Positions 55,590-64,000 of a DNA stretch of 64,000 nucleotides are shown here, piece by piece. Origin of the DNA: Pectinophora gossypiella (Eukaryota; Arthropoda; Insecta; Lepidoptera; Gelechiidae); NCBI RefSeq assembly GCF_024362695.1, contig NC_065406.1, positions 5,146,001-5,210,000 on the forward strand, read 5' to 3'. The number at the start of each line of letters is the position of its first letter. The first letter of the stretch is position 1. The notes below the pieces were generated by a model that worked only from the letters and a program-made list of their open reading frames with translations, did not search any database and had not been told where the DNA came from. A program made the position numbers and the translations under genes.

Positions 55590-55850
55590 TTATTTAGACG
55601 GAAGGGGCAAGTCACAGGGACTGTAACCTGGAACCTGACAGAGGGCAGTAGTTAATGTCAGTACTATTCAGAGGCGGAGGACAGGAGTCCTAGTATGGCT
55701 TTGTAATACCTCTGGGCGCCATCCCACTTGCGTCAGACAGAGTACTGCGGGGCGGAAGGCAACAGAGAAACCACTGCCCTATTTTTCCCTAAAAAAGTAG
55801 CATGGAAATGCTGCACCGACAAGAGCGTGGCTCTGAAATAAATATATAAA
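55590..55850 (+). repeat. LINE-tail-like repeat
   Basis: The blocks 'cctctgggcgccatcccact', 'gccctatttttccctaaaaa' and 'gctgcaccgacaagagcgtg', followed by an AATAAATATATAAA tail, look like the 3' end of a retroposon. There is only one copy here, so the class rests on the tail and on memory of similar lepidopteran repeats. Confidence 0.45.
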
Positions 55851-56344
55851 AGTATAAATAAATAAAAGTATTTTTTGTAACGTTAGGTCGTTACTCTAGT
55901 ATAGTAGTTTATTTTTATATGAAAATCGGCGAATGTCATTCAGATTTTCTACCAGAGAAATCTTATGGTTGTTTAATATTATTAAATGCAATAGAAATTG
56001 TTTGTTCAAGCAATATCTCTTTGATTATCCGACATATATATATATAATAAACTTTACGAGAAAAACACAAGCAATATATTTGAATGAATATGTCGTAATT
56101 TATAGCCCTTTTATGCACAATATCATCGATGAAATAATTGCTTGTTAGAAGCCTTTTAATACAGCTTAACTCTAACAACTAATTGCGTCTTGCATTAGTA
56201 TCTTTCTGAGTGCATCATCCCATTTGTTAGAAGGCTGTGTTCATTAGCTAGAGGAGAATTTACACTGGTTTACGCAGTAATTAAGTACGTACAGTAGATT
56301 AACTGCAGTAGTAAAATAAATTGCTTTTCTGAATTCAGTAGACA
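55851..56344. other. Intergenic, nothing recognised
   Basis: AT-rich with a (TA)n run near 56036-56046. Confidence 0.45.
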
Positions 56345-56513
56345 CCAGGGGGGTTAAAACGGCCACATCGAAGCCATTCATCTAAAAAAGCAATATTGCT
56401 ATTTGACATTTGTTTGCATTGCGCACTTACTTTTATATGCGCAAATGTCAAATAGCAATATTGCTTTTTTAGATGAATTGCTTCGATGTGGCCTTTTTAA
56501 CACCCCTGGTATG
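56345..56513 (-). mobile_element. Foldback MITE, copy 3 (best palindrome)
   Basis: The outer ends are 'accaggggggttaaaa' and the complement 'tttttaacacccctggt'. The arms of nearly 70 bp pair almost fully, and the ~28-bp centre contains 'tgcattgcgcacttactttt'. That centre is the complement of the loop in copies at 40565 and 41420, so this copy lies in the opposite orientation. Confidence 0.85.
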
Positions 56514-56837
56514 CAAGCCCCTGACACAACACGTATATTTAATTCAATTACATTTTTGATTAATGGCTCCTGTGTGATCATAATTCTGCCATATGCACAG
56601 GTTATTTTACGCGCGTATTTTTTTTTATATTTCCGTATATAACCGCTAGAGGTGGCTCTGTAAAATAACGTAGACATCTAGTGTCAGCGGGTTGCATATC
56701 AACGAAGTGTCTACTGAATTCGGAGAGCAATTTACTACAATGATTAGTTAACGTATTGCGTAAACACGTGATACAGTCACAGGTGACTAGAACTAAACTC
56801 TCTACAAACAGTGCTAAACTTTAAATGCACATACACA

Positions 56838-56940
56838 AACTCACGTCTTTTTCCCACCGGGGTAAGCAGAGACTATGAAATTTCATTTGCTTCAATCCTG
56901 ACACACTTCTCTGGCTTCCTGCATATTCATCAAATTCGAT
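56838..56940 (-). repeat. Family H fragment
   Basis: 'ctttttcccaccggggtaag' and 'cctgacacacttctctggct' are the complement of the family H blocks. Confidence 0.55.
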
Positions 56941-57589
56941 ATACAAAAAATATATACTAAAGGTAATTGCTTATTGAAGCACATTTTATAACTTGATTTG
57001 AAACAACTTTAAGCTTTAATTATTTAAATTATTCAAATGTTAACAGTAAACCCGCTTAGATACGATTTTAAAAGCTAATAAACTTTTTAACGTATATAAA
57101 CGTCCTTGTCAACTTTCACGAATGTTCGCCCGTAATAAATCCGCGAGAAAAACGCAGCACGCTACATTTTGCTCCGTACTTCTTGTATTTAATTAAAAAA
57201 CTTTGAATAATTTCGCTTGCATAATGCGCAAAACATATTTCATTCTGAAAAGTGTTTCCTCAAAGTGTAAAAGCTTCTACTCCTCTGGGACCAATACTTT
57301 TCCAGATATAGGTATAAGCCTTCTCTGGCTGTCGCGTGATACATTTTTACTTGACTAACGAGTTTGTTATCTCACATTTGTAAAGTAACAAAATATATTT
57401 TCATTTTGTTGCGTTAAAAATACGAAACAAACTGAAACAGCAAAGTTTCATAGCCGCATAGGCTACGACGTAACGATAGCGTAGCAATTTGCTACGTTAT
57501 TTTTGTTGTATACCAGTTTTCATGGTGATAATATATTGTTGGTAATAAAATATATCAAAGTAATAAAATAACAATTAAGTAATATAACA
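56941..57589. other. Intergenic, nothing recognised
   Basis: No shared repeat or coding signal. Confidence 0.45.
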
Positions 57590-57745
57590 TAAGGTTACGA
57601 CTATATTGCCAATTGGGCTAGTCAGAGAGGTACAGCCATCGTAAGATGAACTGAGCAGCCACGCTTCGCCTGTGCTTTCTGTTAGACCAACGCATGGTGA
57701 TAGGTGGTGAACCGTATCACCATCTGTAATGGAGGAACTAATTGT
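57590..57745 (+). repeat. Dispersed repeat family E
   Basis: 'attgccaattgggctagtca', 'gcctgtgctttctgttagac' and 'accgtatcaccatctgtaat' in family order. Confidence 0.6.
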
Positions 57746-58071
57746 ATTTTCGAACAAAATTGGTAAATAAAATATAATTTCCTAAGGCAGTAGGGTCTGG
57801 GTAAACTTAAAACATTAAATGGGTTTTTAAAATTAATCAATGCAAAATCAAAGTCAACATTAATTTATTCACAGCAGCTACGTAAGTATTATCATAAGTA
57901 AAGGAATATTTCTTTATGTTATAATATTATAACATCGATATTTTTGGGGTATAACAGTTTGGAAGTTTCGAGTTTATTTACTTTCCCTCGCAAGTACATT
58001 TTCTTAAGTAACTCCTTTGACATTTTTATACCAATGCACTTTTTCAGCTAAGTAGTTAATGTCATTTGTAA
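57746..58071. other. Intergenic, nothing recognised
   Basis: No shared repeat or coding signal. Confidence 0.45.
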
Positions 58072-58236
58072 CAAATTTCGTGCTACGGAAGGTTCGTTGG
58101 TCCCGGTTACTACTTAAGTTAATAGTCGTTACATGAGCCATATCAGGGGCCTTTGGCGGCTCAGTAGTAATCCCGACACCAGGGTTGATGGGGTTTACCA
58201 ACCCCGCACCTCAGAACTCACATGATAGAAGAAGTG
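58072..58236 (+). mobile_element. SINE family A, 5'-truncated
   Basis: From 'aatttcgtgctacggaaggt' through 'ggtcccggttactactta' to 'cagaactcacatgatagaag'. Part of the core is lost. Confidence 0.7.
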
Positions 58237-58807
58237 GCAAATCTACAGTAAGTCGCGTCCAAATAATAAAAATCATTTTTCTAAATTCATGAATATATGT
58301 TTTAGACAATTCGTGGACTCCAGCGCTGTGGATTGACTTGTCTATCCAGTTATGACCATCGATAAAACCTGTAATGTCATGTAAGCTTAGTGTCATGTTC
58401 AGGGCATGCATTTATTATTATGACACGTTGTAAGCAGAATACTGTAGCAGGTGGTTTCATATTGCCAACATTTGTCAGTCTTTTAGGTAAGCTAACGTAG
58501 CTTTGACTTTGCTTTTGTATTTACCATAATACTGAACCGGCGCGCAAGTTTGACATAATATAACACAAGCTCAACTACATTCAATAAAAGGTTGTGAGAG
58601 GTACGATAAGCTTCAAAACTCCAACAGTTTTTTTAAAGTAATAAATTAACTGGTTGCACTTAAGACCACCTGGTTATATGTTTCTGTAATAGACCAAAAA
58701 CACCTACAAAAACATTAATTTTATAATTATGGCAACTAGTGGTTCATAATTTCACCACTGTTTACAAATAATGCGCTGGGCTTAGTGACTGCACTTTTGT
58801 TCTTTGA
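58237..58807. other. Intergenic, nothing recognised
   Basis: No shared repeat or coding signal. Confidence 0.4.
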
Positions 58808-58893
58808 TTGTACATCCATTGCAAGATGAACTAAGTACCCACACGTCACGGGGTATTCTGTTAGACCAACGTGATAGGTGGTGAGCCGTCCGC
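58808..58893 (+). repeat. Dispersed repeat family E, fragment
   Basis: 'tacatccattgcaagatgaa' and 'ggggtattctgttagaccaa' then 'gataggtggtgagccgtc'. Confidence 0.55.
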
Positions 58894-58932
58894 GTTTTTC
58901 AAACATGGATAAATAAATAAATTGATGATAAA

Positions 58933-59040
58933 TGAAGTCCAAGAAGCAAGAGAAGTGTGTCAAGATTAATGCAAGTAGAAATCCATGATCTCTGCCCCCG
59001 ATAGGAAAGAGATATCAGTTTTCTTTATGTATGTGTATAA
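58933..59040 (+). repeat. Family H copy
   Basis: 'aagtccaagaagcaagagaa', 'gtgtgtcaagattaatgcaa' and a TATGTATGTGTATA end. Confidence 0.55.
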
Positions 59041-60949
59041 TTATTACCATCAAACACGGGTTATCCCGTTTTTCATCTGGTCTACTATGCTATGTGTATA
59101 TATTATTATGTATTCTGCAATATAACATACGGAATTATTATGCGAGAATGTGGTTCAAAGACTAACTTCTTTAAAAAAAATCTCAAGACATTATTAATAA
59201 CATATCACCTATCATGGATAATGGATATAGCTCTGTACAAAAATATATAACTTGTGCTATGTACAAGGGAAGCGAATTTCCATATCTTCTCATCGAAACA
59301 CTCTTCATATTTCGTAAGTTTGATCATTTAATCGATATTATAAATAAGTTAAATGGTATTTTAGAGTAGGTAGCTATTGTTCCAAATTCAAATTTAAAAT
59401 TCAATTAAACTCGTGTTTTGATGAACAAAATTTCGGAATAAATTCAATTATTTTTTGAAGAGAAGTACGTATTTAGAACGTAGGTTGGCTGGAAAAGATA
59501 CTTAGCAATAAGGCCGAGTGTCATTTCATATAGGTATACTATCCCGTATAACTTTGTCTGTATACTCGTATAAATATTAAACGCCGTGTTTATATATGTA
59601 TACATTACTACATCCGATTTATGGAATAAGATATTTTGTTCTCGTCCCAAAAAATACACCTCACGTACAAGTTGTATGAGATGTTTATAAAATAACTACA
59701 AAATATCTCTCAAGACGTTGTGTAACATAAAGCTCCAACAGTTTATAAAACATGTACCAAATGGATGTGTATAAACGTCAAGAATTTTCTAAATGAAGAG
59801 AATGCCACAGCTATAAAGACCATTCTACATAAAAGCATAGTATAAGGAATAATACTAGGTATACAACGGCAATTCTCCGCTCTCCACCAGCGTCTGGGGT
59901 AGGTTTACCTCGGTGTTTTTTTCTGAATAGTGTACATAATTTTTTTTCCTAGATGTCTAATGAAGGTATGACAAAACAACTGTGACACAAATAATGCTGT
60001 TTCTGAGCACAACTATGTGATTGTCTAAACCAACCTCAGCGCTATCATTGTGACGTAGCTGTCTTTACATCTGTACAGTCATAAACAATATTATGTACCC
60101 ACTATAGAGCCCTGTCACACTAACATAGGTACCTATTTGACATTTAGTGAGACTTATAGCTACGTTTCATTGAATCTAAACGTTCGCATCTTGGCTAACC
60201 CCCTGACGAACGCCAATCACAGATAATCATACGCCTTAACACCTTAGGAAATAACATCTCGCAGGGACTTTAGCCAAAAGTTTGATGAGGATAATGTTTG
60301 AGTCACTTGCTTTTATATTTAGGTTAATAAGCCTAGCTACCCAAGGGAAACGCACCAAAAATACTTTATTCATTTAAACAACAAATAATAAAAAACTTTT
60401 TACTCTCGCCTGTGTGTGAACCCCGAACGCTGGCATTGACATTTTTTCGTGACTTTTTTTTCTGTGCTTTATCGCAAATAGGTTTTTTTTTCTCAAATAT
60501 TTAAATAATAATCGTTTGCAACTTAACTAAGGCCCTTAATAAATAAATAAACCTTAATAAATGAACGGCCTTAATGTCTTGTTTTCAATATTACAAATCT
60601 CGATGTCAAGGCAAGCTGAAAGTTAGTCTCTTGAGAGAGCCTTGCCAGACTGTTTCGAAATATTCGACAAGACCGCAGTATATAGTTGGCAAGTTCCTGG
60701 GAACTTTATAAACGTATTTCAATAAAATATCACTCGAGGTAATTTACTGGAAGGGCCGTCGTGGCTGGGGACAATAGAGTTGATTTGCTATTTCTTATGG
60801 TTTTATTTAGCTAAGTAAGTATAGTAACAAGTGTAGGAACTTGTGATAGGAGATTATTATTATAATAAGTGACTATCAACCTATCAGAATCAACTGTATT
60901 AAGCACGTGTTGGATAATACGTACAGACAGATAGATAGATGTGACTCAT
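59041..60949. other. Long intergenic stretch; family K copy 2 at 59838-59915
   Basis: The K copy holds 'aggaataatactaggtatac' and 'caattctccgctctccacca'. The rest has no coding or repeat signal that I can support. Confidence 0.45.
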
Positions 60950-61160
60950 GAACAAATTCATATTTAGATCATAAATGATTATCACGTGCGTGTAACAGTG
61001 AAGGCAAACATGGTGAGGAAACCCACATTCCCGTTTTTCCCTTTGCGGGTTGGAAGGCCAGACAGGCAGTCGCTTCTGTAAAAACTGGACTTGATTAATC
61101 TTCAGGTTAGGTAAGCGGACCCTGTGAAAAACGGGATAATGCTAGGGGAATAATGATGAT
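60950..61160 (+). mobile_element. SINE family B, internally deleted
   Basis: From 'aacaaattcatatttagatc' to 'acgggataatgctagggg' and ATGATGATG. The 'gagaaatg..attgggctgg' segment is missing, so the body jumps from 'cacattcccg' to 'tttttccctttgcgggttgg'. Confidence 0.75.
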
Positions 61161-61274
61161 GTGACTCTATAGACACATTAACATAACTAACTACTTCTCT
61201 CAGTGACACTTGGCCGGTGACACGTATCTGTGGGTAAAGAGCCCGAAATAAGGGGAGAAAACCAACAGTTTAAC

Positions 61275-61432
61275 AAATAATCATCACAAAAAGAGTCACG
61301 CTCTTATCCGTGTAGCATTCTTCATTCTTGTCTGTCAAAGGCTAATTCTTCCACGTTCTAATAAGACACGACGTTCGCCTTCTCTTTGATCTGTCCCATG
61401 TAAACTCTTGGTCTTTCCCTTAATTTTTTTCG
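61275..61432 (-). pseudogene. LINE C-terminal fragment, third type, degraded
   Basis: On the minus strand YMGQIKEKANVVSY is followed by a stop, then VEELAFDRQE and another stop. It aligns with the better-preserved copy at 21700-21880. Confidence 0.65.
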
Positions 61433-61579
61433 CTTTCCATCTATGATGTTTTTAATAAATTCGTTATGTGTTATTAACTGTATAATCATTTTGCCTTTTT
61501 GTTCACAATAATTCTCAATATAAATGATAATAATAATATTTTATTTCAAGACAACAGTCACTGTGTTTTAAATTCACAA

Positions 61580-61800
61580 CTATGTCCCACCAAAGTAAGC
61601 AGAGCCTATGGAATTCCCTTTGTTTTGATCCTGAATTACCTACTGATCTTAGCTTCCTCCACATTTATCAATGGTTTCATACCCGCAAGCTGCCGGTTCA
61701 GAGTAGATGAATTCTGAACCTTTTCTAAGGATACGTACCCCCCCCCCCCACCCAGACCCCCATCCTACGTACTTGTACTTCTAGGGCTTCTTCTGCCAGG
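61580..61800 (-). repeat. Family H copy with a C-rich run
   Basis: 'tcccaccaaagtaagcagag' and 'ccggttcagagtagatgaat' are family blocks. A run of C (61739-61749) and 'cccagacccccatcc' interrupt it. Confidence 0.5.
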
Positions 61801-61801
61801 C

Positions 61802-62019
61802 CTCCCTCATTCAGCGCTTATCGCTATCAACCCACTAGGGTCGATTAATTTTTTCAAATATTTTTCCTCTCAGACGACGCGCTGAGCCGAGATTCGCGCC
61901 CTCAGGCCTGTTGTCTTAAACGTTGTACCGGGTGAGAGCCCTCAGCGCTCCCCATTTGTCCGGCCAAGTAGTTAATGCCATCTGCGCCAAATAGACAATA
62001 AGTCACGTCAAAAAAAAAA
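61802..62019 (+). mobile_element. Jockey-like LINE family D insertion with 10-bp target duplication
   Basis: The target copies TCTGCCAGGC lie at 61792-61801 and 62020-62029. The insert is plus-sense: truncated coding end, then 'cagcgctccccatttgtccg', 'aataagtcacgtc' and a poly(A) run of about ten. This copy defines the sense 3' end of the family. Confidence 0.9.
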
Positions 62020-62029
62020 TCTGCCAGGC

Positions 62030-62948
62030 TTACCAATAACCTTTGCCTTATATAGGTACCATTTTCGTAATCCTATTATCCTTCATTTAGACTTTAATAT
62101 AATTTGGATTGCAGAGCTTTAAAATCGCACTTGAATTGATGACTGTATTATATTTAATTTGAGTAAAAGCAGTAAAACAAAGCAGCCAACGGATTTTGGA
62201 CGGCATTAATCAAAATTAGCTAACAATAGCAGTGATGGCAGTGATGCATCTTCATATTCCATCAAATGGGACTCGGGGAGAATTAGATGACGTCACGCGA
62301 CATAAATGGACGGCTTTATGCGGTCCCGAATACATTAAGGGCCAATTCTCTTTTATTTGCATTCAAAATATGTAAATTTATTTCGTATTCCACTTTTATT
62401 CTTGTTTAAGCCACCTTATACATTCAGCCAGCAACACTTACATAAAAACTTTAAATAATAGATAAACTAAATACTTACAACAAAATATTATTTATTTTAT
62501 AAAAACAAGCCGTCCACTTATGTCATCATTTTAAAAATATTCTTTTCAGAATGTGTTTGTCACAATATGCCTTTTTTAAATGAGATATTTATTGTCTTGG
62601 CTGTACGTTCCCTAACTCATCTTTATTAGGTAAGTTATGTCCCAGCAATTTAATATTCCAATAAAAATTAGTACCTATTTCAGATTCTATTGTTCATAAA
62701 GACGACATTCATTATGCGTGTTTTGTTATAGCTATTTGTAAGCTAAAAAGATTCTAACGCACTAGGTATCCAATATTCACCTTTCCTGGATATTTATGAA
62801 TAAAAACTCAAAGCTACACAACTTAAAACAATAAGCAAGTACAGTTACGTGGTGTCTGCCTACTTTTATAGACGTGTTCTTGGTTATAAACAATACGCGG
62901 TCTCATTACTACAAAATAATTTCTTCCAGGCACCCATTTTGCATAATA
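62030..62948. other. Intergenic, nothing recognised
   Basis: AT-rich, no shared repeat or coding signal. Confidence 0.45.
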
Positions 62949-63817
62949 AACGAGGGATATTCCAGACCGAGTTCCGCAAAAAAAATGTTAGATGGCGCTG
63001 TACAGAGTTACCTTCGTTTAACCTTCTAATTTCATGGATAACAGACATATGCATCTTTTATCTTTGTTTTTCGGTATAAATAATGACCCCTGTTTATCAC
63101 ACCCAGGCACAACACATCTTCCACTCATTATTATTCTAATCAAAATAAAGATAAGCAATATAGATAGCAACATAATTCTATACCATATCTGATTAAAATA
63201 TCAAGATACAATTATTTTTATATATGCCTCTGACATTACATTATATTTCTGAATAATTATGTACCCAAACATATAGATATACATGTAGATATTTTAGATA
63301 ATTAAAGTTTAAATATTACCTTCTTATCTTATCTTATCTAACCTAAAGTGTCCCACTGTTGGGCAAAGGCCTCCCTCCATTTTTTCCAGGACTCTCTCTC
63401 CAGTGCTTCCTCCGGCCAGCCTTCCGCGAAAGCATCCAGGTCGTCGCGCCATCTCCGCCTCGGTCTGCCGCGCCTGCGCCTGTCTCTATTCGGAGACCAT
63501 TCTGTGGTGATCTTAGCCCACAGGTCGTTAGGCATCCGACAGACGTGACCTGCCCAATCCCACTTCAACTTGGCGCCTGCGTGGATCACATCCGCAATTT
63601 GAGTCTTAGAACGCAGCACGGTGTTTCTGACACGATCAGTCCGTTTCACACCCAACATGCTGCGTTCCATTGCTCGCTGGCAGACCTGACCTAAATATTA
63701 TGAAGAATAATAAATATTGTGTTTATTTGAAACAACGAGAAAGTAGCTAATATTCAAGTTATATGTACAACGCCATCTATTTTTTTTTAGGGAACGTAGC
63801 CTGGAAAATCCCTCATT
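62949..63817. mobile_element. Non-autonomous DNA transposon family G, copy 2 (contains nested LINE)
   Basis: The ends are 'aacgagggatattccagacc' and the complement 'ggaacgtagcctgg' to 'ccctcatt', with 'tagatggcgctgta' and 'acaacgccatcta' inside. The interior matches copy 1 (1279-2188) but lacks its dimeric MITE; the empty TA is at 63159-63160. A truncated LINE interrupts the right half. Confidence 0.78.
63319..63691 (-). mobile_element. 5'-truncated RTE-like LINE with 9-bp target duplication
   Basis: The target copies TAAATATTA lie at 63310-63318 and 63692-63700. On the minus strand the frame opens at the truncation point with GQVCQRAMERSMLGVKRTD, continues AGAKLKWDWAGHVCRMPNDL and RGRPRRRWRDDLDAF, and ends EAFAQQWDTLG and a stop at 63338. 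This is the conserved C-terminus of an RT polyprotein. The 3' end is a GATAA-type tandem repeat rather than poly(A), typical of RTE-type LINEs. The frame has no internal stops, so the insertion is fairly young. Confidence 0.88.
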
Positions 63818-64000
63818 ATAATATTATATGAAGGAAATTGTGCTATTAGATATTCATGGTCTTGTTTTGATCACAGCGGATTTTTTGTGACAACTTTTTC
63901 GCAGAAATCCAATATTGAATAAGTTTGGGTTTAACAAGATTTGCTTAAGCGGTTTACAAAGATACCTAGTATCTACACATTTATGTTGATAAATAAATGT

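Overview
The window is AT-rich animal nuclear DNA and most likely comes from a moth or butterfly (Lepidoptera). The evidence is the repeat content: tRNA-derived SINEs, TA-flanked MITEs, Helitron ends of the CTAGT type, a mariner, a BEL/Pao retrotransposon and several 5'-truncated LINEs, set in DNA with frequent short TAGGTA-type runs. The species cannot be named from sequence alone. There is no operon structure and no bacterial or organellar signal.

Only one ordinary host gene is clear: an intact coding exon at 8876-9853 (+) for an Atac1/ZZZ3-type subunit of the ATAC histone acetyltransferase complex. A splice acceptor lies just upstream of its ATG. A second, weaker host candidate is a 106-bp GC-rich piece at 53032-53137 (-) bounded by good splice sites.

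The largest insertion is a complete BEL/Pao LTR retrotransposon at 11688-18030. It has two 327-bp LTRs that I read as identical, a 5-bp target duplication and one uninterrupted 1863-residue Gag-Pol frame, so it looks very young. A mariner at 28082-29376 is structurally complete, but its transposase carries two in-frame stop codons.

The rest is a layered record of small transposons. A palindromic MITE occurs four times as a dimer with a shared spacer (1508, 5289, 19061, 38186) and also as single or partial copies. An older DNA transposon occurs at both ends of the window: 1279-2188, interrupted by a dimeric MITE, and 62949-63817, interrupted by a truncated LINE. Each copy shows the empty site of the other's insertion. 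Other elements include a hAT-like element with a perfect 8-bp duplication (48295-48716), a 773-bp element with ~200-bp inverted arms (23281-24053), three foldback elements (40565, 41420, 56345), a short Helitron (21161-21647), three SINE families (called A, B and C here), and 3' ends of one jockey-like LINE (called D), three of them with readable target duplications. Regions between are described as empty where I found nothing.
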